A stretch of 64,000 bases of DNA from an uncultured Clostridia bacterium (GTDB lineage Bacteria > Bacillota > Clostridia > Oscillospirales > Acutalibacteraceae): positions 36,196-100,195 of the forward strand of contig CAMLYM010000001.1 of the NCBI GenBank assembly GCA_946491705.1, read 5' to 3'. The notes under the pieces are model-generated. The model made no database searches, was not told the DNA's origin, and saw only the letters and a list, made by a program, of their open reading frames with translations. Each line of letters opens with the position of its first letter. Position 1 is the stretch's first letter. A program made the translations under genes and the position numbers. Below are positions 8,181 through 16,943 of this stretch, piece by piece.

Positions 8181-9254
8181 ATGAAAAACTATCAGGTGGT
8201 GCTCCTGAAAGGAGACGGAATTGGTCCGGAGATCGTCCGGGAAGCGGTCAAGGTTCTGGACAAAACGGCGCAGAAATTCCGCTTTGGCGTGACCTATACC
8301 GACGCCCTCTTAGGCGGCGCGGCCATTGACCAGACCGGCGTTCCGCTTCCAAAGGAAACGGTGGAGCTCTGCAACCAGGCCGACGCGGTGCTTCTGGGCG
8401 CTGTGGGAGGCCCGAAATGGGAGACGCTTCCCGGCAACCTGCGTCCGGAGGCGGGGCTTCTGGGCATCCGTTCGGCCATGGGCCTGTTCGCGAACCTGCG
8501 CCCGGCGAAGATCTTTGCTCCCCTGCGCGCGTCCTCTCCCCTGCGCGGCGATATCATCGGTGAGGACCTGGACATTCTGGTGGTGCGGGAGCTTACCGGC
8601 GGCATTTACTTCGGCGAGCGGGGCCGCCGGGAGGTAAACGGCCAGCCGGCCGCCTACGATACCGAGCAGTATACCGTCCCCGAAATCGAGCGCATCGCCC
8701 GGGTAGGGTTCGACTCCGCCCGCAAGCGGGGCAAGAAGCTCTGCTCGGTGGATAAGGCCAACGTCCTGGAGGCCTCTCGTCTGTGGCGGGAAACAGTCAT
8801 CCGCATCAGCGCGGAGTACCCGGACGTGGAGCTTTCCCACATGTATGTGGACAACTGCGCCATGCAGCTGGTGCGCAACCCCAAGCAGTTCGACGTAATC
8901 GTCACCAACAACATTTTCGGTGACATTCTTTCCGACGAAGCCTCCATGATCAGCGGCTCCATCGGTATGCTCGCCTCTGCCAGCCTGGGCAGCGGCAAAA
9001 ACGGCCTTTTTGAACCCATTCACGGTTCTGCGCCGGACATTGCCGGCCAAGGCATCGCAAATCCCCTGGCCACCATCCTGTCGGTGTCCATGCTGCTGCG
9101 CTATTCCCTGGAGGAACCTCAGGCGGCCGACGCCATCGAGGCGGCGGTGGCGAAGGTACTCGACGAAGGCTACCGCACGCCCGATATCTTTACCGAAGGC
9201 GGCAAGAAGGTCGATACCGCTCAGATGGGCGATTTGGTCGCGGCCTGTATTTAA
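8181..9254 (+). CDS. leuB: 3-isopropylmalate dehydrogenase
   Basis: Predicted 357 residues; oxidatively decarboxylates 3-isopropylmalate with NAD+ in leucine synthesis. The isocitrate/isopropylmalate dehydrogenase fold is clear: [12 protein letters not shown] at the N-terminus, [17 protein letters not shown] (substrate loop), [27 protein letters not shown] (catalytic Lys), [17 protein letters not shown] and [18 protein letters not shown] (NAD loop). The start at 8181 is the one that aligns with the family N-terminus; AAAGGTG is 11 bases upstream. leuC and leuD, the step between LeuA and LeuB, are not adjacent. A terminator follows. Confidence 0.96.
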   Translation: MKNYQVVLLKGDGIGPEIVREAVKVLDKTAQKFRFGVTYTDALLGGAAIDQTGVPLPKETVELCNQADAVLLGAVGGPKWETLPGNLRPEAGLLGIRSAMGLFANLRPAKIFAPLRASSPLRGDIIGEDLDILVVRELTGGIYFGERGRREVNGQPAAYDTEQYTVPEIERIARVGFDSARKRGKKLCSVDKANVLEASRLWRETVIRISAEYPDVELSHMYVDNCAMQLVRNPKQFDVIVTNNIFGDILSDEASMISGSIGMLASASLGSGKNGLFEPIHGSAPDIAGQGIANPLATILSVSMLLRYSLEEPQAADAIEAAVAKVLDEGYRTPDIFTEGGKKVDTAQMGDLVAACI

Positions 9255-9267
9255 CTTATATTACGTC

Positions 9268-9315
9268 AAAAGAAACCGGCCGCACACAGGTGCCTGTGCG
9301 GCCGGTTTTCTTTTG
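9268..9315 (+). terminator. Intrinsic terminator of leuB
   Basis: ACCGGCCGCA (9275-9284) pairs with TGCGGCCGGT (9297-9306), with an inner CAGG/CCTG pairing, an A-rich 5' flank and a TTTTCTTTT tail. Confidence 0.92.
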
Positions 9316-9456
9316 ACAGACGACGGCGAAAAAGGATACCCTATCGTCTTTTTGTGAATGTTTTACACGCTCGCGAAGATAAAACCCGGTTTGGCCTTCC
9401 GGAACTATAAAATAGCGGTTTTTTTGTATGAATATTTTGCCATGTCAAAAAATCGA

Positions 9457-9484
9457 ATAAAAAAGCCGCCCGGTTGCAGGCGGC
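9457..9484 (-). terminator. Minus-strand terminator downstream of abrB
   Basis: GCCGCC pairs with GGCGGC around an eight-base loop. Read on the minus strand it is followed by a run of six T and further T-rich sequence. It faces the abrB-type gene, whose stop lies 216 bases upstream. Confidence 0.7.
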
Positions 9485-9699
9485 AAAGAAATAACGTTTG
9501 GTACTTGCGGCGCACGCGCATGAAGGACAAGGCGGCGAAGAGCCCCCTTGGCTGCGTCCGTTTTCAAAAAGGCGTCTGCCCGGCAGAAGCGAACAGCAAA
9601 AAAGTGGCGGGGATTTCGGAATCTCCGTCACTTTCTTGATAACAGGGAAGAGGTTGGACCAAACTCTTTGGCAAAGCCTTATGTAGGAGGCTTTGCCAC
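9485..9699. other. Non-coding stretch with two further hairpins
   Basis: No convincing gene is seen. GGCAAAGCC (9670-9678) pairs perfectly with GGCTTTGCC (9689-9697), and GTGGCGGGGATT (from 9604) pairs with AATCTCCGTCAC around a TCGG tetraloop. Neither has a long T run, so they are probably 3'-end stabilising hairpins of the abrB transcript. Short frames here lack ribosome sites and family features. Confidence 0.4.
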
Positions 9700-9948
9700 T
9701 TATTTCGTGCGTTCGGTGAGTTCCTTGATACAGTTCGGGCAGATGTTGCGGCCCTTGTAGTTGATGATGTCTCTCGCGTCATTGCAAAAGATGCAAGCCG
9801 GCTCATATCTCTTGAGGATGATGCTGCCGCCATCCACGAAAATCTCCAGCGGATCCTTTTCGTTGATGTCCAGCGTGCGGCGGAGTTCGATGGGAAGGAC
9901 GATACGGCCCAGCTCATCGACTTTGCGGACGATACCAGTAGATTTCAT
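9700..9948 (-). CDS. AbrB-family transition-state regulator with C-terminal zinc ribbon
   Basis: Predicted 82 residues. Residues 1-50 are a SpoVT/AbrB swapped-hairpin DNA-binding domain (MKSTGIVRKVDELGRIVLPI, RRTLDINEKDPLEIF). The C-terminus has CIFC and CPNC 18 residues apart, a likely zinc-binding knuckle seen in clostridial AbrB homologues. The family represses stationary-phase and sporulation genes in Bacillus. The start at 9948 follows AAGGGGG. It has its own strong promoter and an inverted repeat in the leader, so autoregulation is possible. It is divergent from the spore gene spmA, which fits a sporulation link. Confidence 0.92.
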   Translation of the reverse strand: MKSTGIVRKVDELGRIVLPIELRRTLDINEKDPLEIFVDGGSIILKRYEPACIFCNDARDIINYKGRNICPNCIKELTERTK

Positions 9949-9968
9949 AAATGCTGCCCCCTTATATT

Positions 9969-10024
9969 GATAGGTTAAAATCCTATCTTGTCTTCATAAT
10001 AATAATATTTTCCATAGATGTCAA
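9969..10024 (-). promoter_or_regulatory. Promoter of the abrB-type gene with inverted repeat
   Basis: On the minus strand, TTGACA (10024-10019) and TATTAT (10001-9996) are 17 bases apart. Just downstream, CCTATC and GATAGG (9969-9974 and 9982-9987) form an inverted repeat with a seven-base centre, which could be an operator or an mRNA hairpin. Confidence 0.8.
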
Positions 10025-10342
10025 CCGAAAATCTTATATTAATTGATAATAGTTTAAATTTCTCTCGAGATTGTTAAATAAATAACAAAACAGTGCGTCG
10101 AAATTACTCGAAATTGGAAAGATTATGACTAAATTGTGAGGAAAAATTACTTCATACAAATCAATATTTTAAGTTGTATCTACAAATGATTTTAGGATAA
10201 AGTTTCCAAAAGCCAGCATTCCCAGATTTAGGATGATAAAGGAATGAATTTCCGCCGCCTTTCATATACATGCAAATGGACGGTTTCTTTGCATACATCT
10301 CTGCACAAAGGCCTCCAAAACCATGGAAGGGAATGGGCGCGT
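10025..10342. other. AT-rich divergent intergenic region before spmA
   Basis: About 320 bases with no credible gene. It must contain the spmA promoter; in Bacillus that operon is transcribed by sporulation sigma E. CATACAAA (near 10154) and CATATACA (near 10263) resemble the sigma-E -10 element CATACANT, but no convincing -35 partner is visible. Nothing else is recognised. Confidence 0.3.
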
Positions 10343-10927
10343 ATGCTCAATTATATATGGGCGGGCCTGATGGTGCTGTCGGTGGTGTTCGGCATCTGCA
10401 ACGGCCGCATGAGCGAGGTGTCCGCCGCCATCATGAGCGGCGGCGGGAAGGCGGTGGAACTGACGCTGGGCCTCCTGGGTGCCATGTGCTTCTGGGGCGG
10501 GATCATGAACGTGGCGGATAAAGCGGGGGTAACCGCCCGGATCAGCCGGCTCATCAGTCCCATCACCAAACGCATCTTCAAAGGAATGGACCCCAAAAGC
10601 GCCCCTGCTAAGGCCATCTCCATGAATATCACCGCAAATCTTCTGGGCCTGGGAAACGCCGCTACCCCTTTGGGGCTGAAGGCTATGCGGGAAATGCAGA
10701 GGGAGAACAAGGTGCCCGAACGGGCCACCAAGCATATGATTTTCTTTGTGGTGCTCAACACCGCCTCCATCCAGCTGATCCCCACTACCGTGGCGGTGCT
10801 GCGCGGGAACTACGGCGCCGCCTCACCCATGGACATTCTGCCGGCGGTGTGGATCACCAGTATCGTCTCCTTGACCGCCGGCCTGGTGACCGCCTGGCTC
10901 TTAGGACGGTTCGAACGGAAAAAATAG
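10343..10927 (+). CDS. spmA: Spore maturation protein A
   Basis: Predicted 194 residues with several membrane segments; the nucleoside-transporter-like gate domain. It carries GLLGAMCFWGGIMNVADKAG, MNITANLLGLGNAATPLGL and NTASIQLIPTT, all typical of SpmA. With SpmB it is needed for spore core dehydration and heat resistance in Bacillus and Clostridium; it acts in the membrane of the developing spore. The start at 10343 follows GAAGGGAA; the frame extends 33 codons upstream but that part is not conserved-looking. spmB follows after 30 bases. Confidence 0.93.
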   Translation: MLNYIWAGLMVLSVVFGICNGRMSEVSAAIMSGGGKAVELTLGLLGAMCFWGGIMNVADKAGVTARISRLISPITKRIFKGMDPKSAPAKAISMNITANLLGLGNAATPLGLKAMREMQRENKVPERATKHMIFFVVLNTASIQLIPTTVAVLRGNYGAASPMDILPAVWITSIVSLTAGLVTAWLLGRFERKK

Positions 10928-10957
10928 ACGCACGCCGGCAGAGCGAGGAGGAGAATC

Positions 10958-11482
10958 ATGGCACAGCTGAGCGATTATCTTCTTCCCATCCTGGTTGGGG
11001 CGGCGGTGCTGTTCGCCTTGTTTAAGGGAGTCGCATCCTTCGACGTGTTCGGCGGCGGCGCCAAGGAAGGCTTCGAGACCACCATTAAACTGCTGCCTAC
11101 CCTGGTAGGGCTGATTACCGCAGTGGAAATGTTCAAAGCGTCGGGCGGCCTCGACGTGCTGGTGCACGCCTTGTCTCCGGTGGCGCGGGCGCTGGGTCTG
11201 CCCCAGGAGGTTATGCCTCTCGCGCTGCTGCGCCCCATATCGGGGGGCGGATCCCTGGCCATATTGGAGAGCATCTTTCAGGACAATGCGCCCGACTCCT
11301 TCGCCGGCCGGGTGGCATCGGTGATGATGGGATCCACGGAAACCACCTTTTACGCCGTAGCCGCCTATTTCGGCGCGGTGGGCGTCAAGCAGATCCGCTA
11401 TACCGTGCCCGCAGCGCTGACTGCGGACCTGGTGGGGTTTGTCATGAGTGCGCTGACCGTTCGCCTGCTTTTTGGCGTATAG
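10958..11482 (+). CDS. spmB: Spore maturation protein B
   Basis: Predicted 174 residues, mostly membrane, the usual size of SpmB. Motifs include KEGFETTIKLLPTLVGLI, ALLRPISGGGSLAIL and MMGSTETTFYAVAAYFGAVG. It follows spmA with a strong AGGAGGAG ribosome site, so the two form an operon. Partner of SpmA in spore core dehydration. The promoter for the next gene starts right after the stop codon. Confidence 0.94.
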   Translation: MAQLSDYLLPILVGAAVLFALFKGVASFDVFGGGAKEGFETTIKLLPTLVGLITAVEMFKASGGLDVLVHALSPVARALGLPQEVMPLALLRPISGGGSLAILESIFQDNAPDSFAGRVASVMMGSTETTFYAVAAYFGAVGVKQIRYTVPAALTADLVGFVMSALTVRLLFGV

Positions 11483-11485
11483 GGA

Positions 11486-11514
11486 TTGACGAGGCGGGGG
11501 CAGACACGTACAAT
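11486..11514 (+). promoter_or_regulatory. Sigma-A promoter of the pseudouridine synthase gene
   Basis: TTGACG (11486-11491) and TACAAT (11509-11514) with 17-base spacing, four bases after the spmB stop. This separates the housekeeping RNA-modification gene from the sporulation operon. Confidence 0.8.
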
Positions 11515-11556
11515 ATACCTATTATATATCCACTCAATTGGAATAGGAGGCGTCTT

Positions 11557-12300
11557 ATGGCAGTGATACGGCTGGACCGTATGCTTTCCGGACAGGGCGT
11601 ATGCAGCCGAAGGGAAGCGGGAATGCTGGTCCGCAAGGGAGCGGTTGCGGTAAACGGCCGGACGGCCCGCAATCCCGAACAAAAGGTGGACCCGTGTGAG
11701 GACGTGGTGGCGGTGAACGGCCAGCCTCTTATTTATAAGGAGTACCTTTATATTTTGCTCAATAAGCCGAAGGGGGTGGTGAGCGCCAGCAGCGACCCCA
11801 GGCAAAGGACCGTGCTCGACCTGCTGCCCGCCTCTTTGCGCCGCCGTGGCCTATTCCCGGTGGGCAGGCTCGACAAGGACACCACTGGCCTGCTGCTCAT
11901 CACCGACGACGGGGATTTTGCCCACAAGCTCATGTCCCCCAAAAAAGAGGTATACAAAACCTATGCGGCAAAGCTGGACGGGCCTGTGGGAAAAAGGGAA
12001 GCGGAAGCTTTCGCCCGGGGGCTGATTTTGAAGGACGGCACTCCATGCCGCCCGGCGGTTCTCCTTCTGCCCGGGGACGGTTCGAACACCGCTACCGTGC
12101 GCATCTGCGAAGGGATGTACCATCAGGTCAAGCGCATGTTTGAAGCGGTGGGACGACAGGTGGTGGAACTGCACCGTACGGCCATCGGAAATTTTACGTT
12201 GGAAAACGAGCTGCCAAGCGGAAAATGCCGGGAATTGACGGAAGAAGAGATAGCGTTGCTGCGAAAAAATGCGCAGGACAGCGAAAAGGAAATCTGTTGA
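11557..12300 (+). CDS. RsuA/RluB-family rRNA pseudouridine synthase
   Basis: Predicted 247 residues. An S4 RNA-binding domain (about 4-60; RLDRMLSGQGVCSRREAG) precedes the catalytic domain with GRLDKDTTGLLLITDDGDF, whose Asp is the nucleophile of the family, and later ICEGMYHQVKRMFEAVG. It isomerises a uridine in 16S (RsuA-type) or 23S (RluB-type) rRNA; which target cannot be decided from sequence alone. AGGAGG precedes the start by nine bases. Confidence 0.93.
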   Translation: MAVIRLDRMLSGQGVCSRREAGMLVRKGAVAVNGRTARNPEQKVDPCEDVVAVNGQPLIYKEYLYILLNKPKGVVSASSDPRQRTVLDLLPASLRRRGLFPVGRLDKDTTGLLLITDDGDFAHKLMSPKKEVYKTYAAKLDGPVGKREAEAFARGLILKDGTPCRPAVLLLPGDGSNTATVRICEGMYHQVKRMFEAVGRQVVELHRTAIGNFTLENELPSGKCRELTEEEIALLRKNAQDSEKEIC

Positions 12301-12542
12301 AAATCCATAAGAAATCAAAATGCATTTTGACCGGGAGCAAAAAAAGGTTCGTGAAATCGTCTTAAAAAGAAACAAAAATATGTACGTTTTTTGAACTGCT
12401 GGGCGTTTTACATAATCCTCAAAAGCAAAGTTTGGGTAATTAATGACTGTTCTTCGCTTCGAGTTTCTGATATAGTATTATACACAGAGTGATGCCGAAT
12501 ACGAGCAATTCGAACCACAATACAACTCAGGAGGCTATTAAA

Positions 12543-13655
12543 ATGGCAGGTTTATCACTAAAGAACATTTACAAGATTTACTCGGGCAATGTCACAGCGG
12601 TTTCTGACTTTAATCTTGAAATTGAGGATAAGGAATTTATCATCCTTGTCGGTCCTTCCGGCTGTGGTAAGTCCACCACCCTGCGTATGATCGCGGGTCT
12701 GGAGGAAATCAGCAAGGGCGAACTCTACATCGGTGACCGTCTGGTCAACAACGTTCCTCCGAAGGATCGCGATATCGCGATGGTGTTCCAGAACTACGCC
12801 CTGTATCCCCACATGACCGTGTTTGACAACATGGCGTTCGGCCTGAAGCTGCGCAAGGTTCCGAAGGATCAGATCAAGCGCCGCGTGGAAGAGGCCGCCC
12901 GCATCCTGGATATCTCTCACCTGCTCGACCGTAAGCCGAAGGCGCTCTCCGGCGGTCAGCGTCAGCGTGTTGCTCTGGGTCGTGCCATCGTGCGTGAGCC
13001 GAAGGTCTTCCTGCTTGACGAACCGTTGTCCAACTTGGACGCCAAGCTGCGTGCGCAGATGCGTACCGAGCTTGCCAAGCTTCATAAGAGACTGGGCACC
13101 ACCTTCATTTACGTTACTCATGACCAGACCGAAGCTATGACCATGGGCGACCGCATTGTGGTTATGAAGGATGGTCTGATTCAGCAGGTCGATACTCCGC
13201 AAAACCTGTACGACAAGCCCTGCAACATGTTCGTTGCCGGCTTCATCGGTTCTCCCCAGATGAACAACATCGACGTGGTCATCGAGAAGAAGGGCAACGA
13301 TTACTTTGCCAAGTTCGCCAACTACGCCATCAAGCTGCCGGCGAACAAGTCCGAAGGCGGTAAGCTGGATGCTTACATCGGCAAGGAAGTGGTCATGGGC
13401 ATCCGTCCGGAGCATATTAAGGACGAAGACCTGCACATCGAGGACAATCCCGATGGCATCGTGAACGCTGATGTGGAAGTGACCGAGCTGATGGGCGCTG
13501 AGATTTACCTCTACGTGACCCTGGCTGGTACTCCTATGATCTGCCGCGTGGCTCCGACTTCCACTGCGAAGACCGGCGAGTCTGTTAAGCTGGCGATCGA
13601 CACCACCAAGATCCACCTCTTCGACAAAGAGACCGAGAGAACCATCACCAACTAA
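12543..13655 (+). CDS. Sugar ABC transporter ATP-binding protein (MsmX/UgpC type)
   Basis: Predicted 370 residues, the full length of MalK/UgpC/MsmX-type ATPases. Walker [10 protein letters not shown] (about 38-46), Q-loop [10 protein letters not shown], signature [14 protein letters not shown], Walker [17 protein letters not shown], then a C-terminal OB-type regulatory domain (MGIRPEHI). No permease or binding protein lies next to it, which is usual for the shared ATPase MsmX that energises several sugar importers. The start at 12543 follows AGGAGG by eight bases; the 18 extra upstream codons are not family-like. Codon use is highly biased, suggesting strong expression. A perfect terminator follows. 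Confidence 0.93.
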   Translation: MAGLSLKNIYKIYSGNVTAVSDFNLEIEDKEFIILVGPSGCGKSTTLRMIAGLEEISKGELYIGDRLVNNVPPKDRDIAMVFQNYALYPHMTVFDNMAFGLKLRKVPKDQIKRRVEEAARILDISHLLDRKPKALSGGQRQRVALGRAIVREPKVFLLDEPLSNLDAKLRAQMRTELAKLHKRLGTTFIYVTHDQTEAMTMGDRIVVMKDGLIQQVDTPQNLYDKPCNMFVAGFIGSPQMNNIDVVIEKKGNDYFAKFANYAIKLPANKSEGGKLDAYIGKEVVMGIRPEHIKDEDLHIEDNPDGIVNADVEVTELMGAEIYLYVTLAGTPMICRVAPTSTAKTGESVKLAIDTTKIHLFDKETERTITN

Positions 13656-13671
13656 TTGGATTTTGAGCCAT

Positions 13672-13708
13672 AAAAAACCGCTGTGGGTTTTCCCACAGCG
13701 GTTTTTTT
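13672..13708 (+). terminator. Intrinsic terminator of the sugar ATPase gene
   Basis: A perfect 16-bp stem including flanking A6/T6 (core CCGCTGTGGG-TTTT-CCCACAGCGG, 13678-13701) followed by T7. Confidence 0.97.
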
Positions 13709-13928
13709 CGTGGAAGCCGGGCGCGGGCATCAAGGAGAGAAACCAGCCGGAGAGGTAGGCTTGACTCGAGGATCATATGAAAGCCAGAGCATGGTTGCCT
13801 TATGGATTAAACAGGAAAAGAATATGGCATACTATATAAAAATCTGTACAATTAGAAAGAGGTTTTCTCCGTTGTTTTTCCTCATTCCGCTAAATTGTTA
13901 CCATTTTGAAACTTTTATCGTGGAATTG
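13709..13928. other. Intergenic stretch without a recognised gene
   Basis: About 220 bases between the terminator and the next promoter. One frame is open but has no ribosome site and no family features. Nothing else recognised. Confidence 0.4.
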
Positions 13929-13957
13929 TTGCAAAGAGTCTCAAATTTGTGTAGAAT
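13929..13957 (+). promoter_or_regulatory. Promoter of the PucR/CdaR-type regulator gene
   Basis: TTGCAA (13929-13934) and TAGAAT (13952-13957) with a 17-base spacer, about 90 bases before the start codon. Confidence 0.7.
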
Positions 13958-14044
13958 AAGCTTAATGATCGAAAAAGAGTGGGAAGAAATCTGACATTTT
14001 GTTCGATTTGTTTTGGGTAATGTAAATATAGGAGGGAATTTGAT

Positions 14045-15130
14045 ATGTCCAACAGATTGTTCCAGGGCGTTGTGGTACAAATGAGGGATGCCATCGACCG
14101 CACCATTGGAGTCATCGACGAGTCTTCCACCATTATCGCGTGCAGCGAATTGGGCCGGATCGGCGAAACCATAGAGAAAATCTCCACCGAAACCTTGTCG
14201 GTGGCCGACCTTCTTATCAGCGACGGGTATACCTACCGGGCGTTCACCGGAGTGACCAAATCGGATTATGCGGTGTTTGTGGAAGGAACGGACGAGCTTG
14301 CGGCAAAGTACGTTTCGCTTCTGTCCATTGCGCTTTATAACATCAAGCAGTACTACGACGAAAAGTATGACCGGGGCAATTTCATGAAGAACGTGATTTT
14401 GGACAACATCCTTCCCGGCGACATTTACCTCAAGGCACGGGAGCTCCGCTTCAATACCGACGTGACCCGCGTGGTGCTCCTCATTCGTATTTCCACCCGC
14501 ACCGACGTGTCGGCTTATGATGTGGTCCAGAACCTGTTCCCTGATAAAAATAAGGATTTTGTCATCAACATCAACGAAACGGACATTGCCCTCATTAAGG
14601 AAATCCGGTCAAATATTGAGACCAAGGACCTGGAAAAGCTGGCCCGCTCCATTGTGGACACCCTCAGCGGCGAGTTCTATACCCATGCATTTGTGGGCAT
14701 CGGTACCACGGTCACCGGCATCAAGGACCTGGCTCGTTCCTTCAAGGAAGCCCAGGTGGCGCTGGAGGTGGGAAAGGTGTTCGACACCGACAAGACCATC
14801 GTCAGCTACGACAATCTGGGCATTGCCCGTCTGATTTACCAGCTGCCCACCACGCTTTGCGAGATGTTCCTCAAAGAAGTGTTCAAGAAAGGCGCCATCG
14901 AATCGCTCGACCAGGAGACCCTGTTCACCATCCAGCGCTTCTTCGAGAACAACCTGAACGTTTCCGAGACCTCCCGGAAGCTGTTCGTCCACCGCAACAC
15001 GCTTGTATACCGCTTGGAAAAAATCAAGAAGCTCACCGGATTGGATCTGCGTGAATTTGACCACGCCATCGTGTTCAAGGTGGCGCTCATGGTAAAGAAA
15101 TATCTTTCTGCCAACCCTGTAAAGTATTGA
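14045..15130 (+). CDS. PucR/CdaR-family transcriptional regulator
   Basis: Predicted 361 residues. The C-terminal 60 residues are the PucR-type helix-turn-helix: FFENNLNVSETSRKLFVHRN, then TLVYRLEKIKKLTGLDLR. The central part (about 130-260) is the GGDEF-like CdaR domain. The N-terminal 120 residues have a small sensory domain (IDESSTIIACSELGRIGE). Relatives sense sugar acids or purine breakdown products, but the ligand here is unknown. AGGAGGGAA precedes the start. It lies alone between its own promoter and terminator, just upstream of ftsE; no metabolic target gene is adjacent. Confidence 0.85.
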   Translation: MSNRLFQGVVVQMRDAIDRTIGVIDESSTIIACSELGRIGETIEKISTETLSVADLLISDGYTYRAFTGVTKSDYAVFVEGTDELAAKYVSLLSIALYNIKQYYDEKYDRGNFMKNVILDNILPGDIYLKARELRFNTDVTRVVLLIRISTRTDVSAYDVVQNLFPDKNKDFVININETDIALIKEIRSNIETKDLEKLARSIVDTLSGEFYTHAFVGIGTTVTGIKDLARSFKEAQVALEVGKVFDTDKTIVSYDNLGIARLIYQLPTTLCEMFLKEVFKKGAIESLDQETLFTIQRFFENNLNVSETSRKLFVHRNTLVYRLEKIKKLTGLDLREFDHAIVFKVALMVKKYLSANPVKY

Positions 15131-15209
15131 GTTTACAGGATGAAGCAGCTTGAAAAGGAAAGAACGTGTGTCCGGGTCTGTACAGCAGGTCCGGACATTC
15201 GGTTTGCTT

Positions 15210-15234
15210 GAACGGAAAATTTCCGTTCTTTTCC
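15210..15234 (+). terminator. Intrinsic terminator after the PucR/CdaR-type gene
   Basis: GAACGG pairs with CCGTTC around an AT loop and is followed by TTTTCC. A second hairpin, GTCCGG with CCGGAC, lies just upstream (15170-15195). Confidence 0.7.
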
Positions 15235-15355
15235 TAAAGGATCCACAAAATGCTTCCATCTGCCGCCCGCCATGGGCAGGGGCCTCTTTTGCTGCAGCAG
15301 CGGGAGATCTGTTTTGAAAACCGGCAGAAATCTACATAAGAAGGGTAGGGAGCGA

Positions 15356-16042
15356 ATGATTGAATTTCGTGGCGTAACGAAAACCTATCCCAACGGAACG
15401 ACCGCGCTCAAGGACGTGAACCTCACCATCGAGGACGGAGAATTCGTCTTTATCGTCGGCTCATCCGGCGCGGGAAAGAGTACCTTTTTAAAATTGATTA
15501 TCCGCGAGGAGGTCGCCAATGCCGGAAAAATCCGGGTCAATGGCTTTGACTTTTCCACGATGAAAAAACGGGATGTTCCGTATATGCGCAGGACCATGGG
15601 AATCGTGTTTCAGGATTTCCGCTTGATTCCCAAGATGACCGTGTTTGACAATGTAGCTTTCGCCATGCGGGTAACCGGTGCACCGCCCAGGCAGATCCGA
15701 AAGCGGGTTTCCAAGGTGCTGGCTCTGGTGGGCCTGAGCCACAAGGCCCGCTGTATGCCGGGGGAGCTCTCCGGCGGCGAACAGCAGAGAGTGGGCCTGG
15801 CGAGAGCCATGGTCAACAACCCGAAGATGATCGTGGCGGACGAGCCCACCGGAAACATCGACCCGGAACGGTCTTTTGAGATGGTCAAGCTTCTCAGTGA
15901 GATCAACCGCCGCGGCACCACTGTGCTGATGGTAACCCATGAAAGGAGTCTGGTGGAACGCTTCGACCGCCGGGTGATCCAGATTGACGACGGAAGCGTG
16001 ATTTCCGATACGGGGGTGAAAGAATCGCATGAAGACGAGTAG
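15356..16042 (+). CDS. ftsE: Cell division ATP-binding protein FtsE
   Basis: Predicted 228 residues, typical FtsE length. Walker A GSSGAGKST, Q-loop QDFRLIP, signature LSGGEQQRVGLARA, Walker B MIVADEPTGNIDP and switch His in VTHE. It pairs with FtsX, which transmits ATP hydrolysis across the membrane to a murein hydrolase. The start at 15356 follows GGGAG; about 28 upstream in-frame codons lack a ribosome site. The reading frame overlaps ftsX by 14 bases. Confidence 0.96.
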   Translation: MIEFRGVTKTYPNGTTALKDVNLTIEDGEFVFIVGSSGAGKSTFLKLIIREEVANAGKIRVNGFDFSTMKKRDVPYMRRTMGIVFQDFRLIPKMTVFDNVAFAMRVTGAPPRQIRKRVSKVLALVGLSHKARCMPGELSGGEQQRVGLARAMVNNPKMIVADEPTGNIDPERSFEMVKLLSEINRRGTTVLMVTHERSLVERFDRRVIQIDDGSVISDTGVKESHEDE

Positions 16043-16943
16043 CCTCGGGTATCTGATTCGAGAGGGCTTCCGTAGCCTGTGGACCAACCGGAACATGGCG
16101 CTGGCGTCGGTGGGCGTGCTGCTGTCCTGCCTGGTGCTGCTGGGCAGTGCGGTTTTGGTGGTGCTCAACATCAATCAGGCGGTGGGATGGATGGAAAGCC
16201 AGAACATTGTGATGGTTTACTTAAAGAGCGGGACCACCCAGGCGGATATCGATGCGGTTCAGGCGAAATTCGCCCAAATGGACAACATTGCACAGACCAA
16301 GTTCATCTCCAAGGAAGAGGCGCTGGAAACCCAGAAAAAGGCGCTGGGAGAGGACGGGGACCTGTTCGACGGATACAAGGGTGAGAACCCTTTCCCGGAT
16401 GCGTATCAGGTTTCGGTCAAGGATGTGGAGCGGTATACCGAGACGGTGGAGGAACTGCGGGGCATTACACAGGTGGAAAAGGTGTCCGAGCGTACCGAGG
16501 AAGCGGAGGCCATGTTAAATGTGCGTAACACCGTGTCGGTCATCAGCTTCTGGGTCATCGGCCTGCTGATTTTGGTGGCCCTCTTTATCATTTCCAACAC
16601 CATTAAGATTACCATCTATGAGCGCCGTCTGGAAGTGAGCATCATGAAATCGGTGGGTGCTACCAACGGGTTTATTACCATGCCTTTCATTATCGAAGGA
16701 ATGCTCATCGGCCTGATTGCAGGCCTGTTGTCCACGGGGATTTTGTGGTATGTCTACGGCTTGGCTGCCGACGGGATTCTCAAGATGTCCGCCTTTGCGA
16801 CCCTGGTTCCCTTCTCCGACGTGGGATGGTTGATCCTGCTGTGCTTTTTGGGAATCGGGATGGCCGCAGGCGCATTGGGCAGCTTTATTTCCGTACAACG
16901 CTATTTAAGAACCAACGGCGGAGGTGTTTACAATGTCCTATAA
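16029..16943 (+). CDS. ftsX: Cell division protein FtsX
   Basis: Predicted 304 residues with four membrane helices: one near 22-46, then an extracellular loop (about 50-170), then three at about 172-195, 220-245 and 262-285. The order MKTSSLGYLIREGFRSLWTN followed by YERRLEVSIMKSVGAT (MacB/FtsX core) is characteristic. The outer loop is where FtsX contacts its hydrolase partner; the gene for an M23 protein with coiled coil follows with an 11-base overlap, so that protein is the probable partner. Confidence 0.95.
   Translation: MKTSSLGYLIREGFRSLWTNRNMALASVGVLLSCLVLLGSAVLVVLNINQAVGWMESQNIVMVYLKSGTTQADIDAVQAKFAQMDNIAQTKFISKEEALETQKKALGEDGDLFDGYKGENPFPDAYQVSVKDVERYTETVEELRGITQVEKVSERTEEAEAMLNVRNTVSVISFWVIGLLILVALFIISNTIKITIYERRLEVSIMKSVGATNGFITMPFIIEGMLIGLIAGLLSTGILWYVYGLAADGILKMSAFATLVPFSDVGWLILLCFLGIGMAAGALGSFISVQRYLRTNGGGVYNVL

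Noticed and set aside
13683..13994. Open frame between the sugar ATPase and the PucR/CdaR-type gene
   Set aside because: It starts inside the terminator hairpin, has no ribosome site and contains the next gene's promoter.
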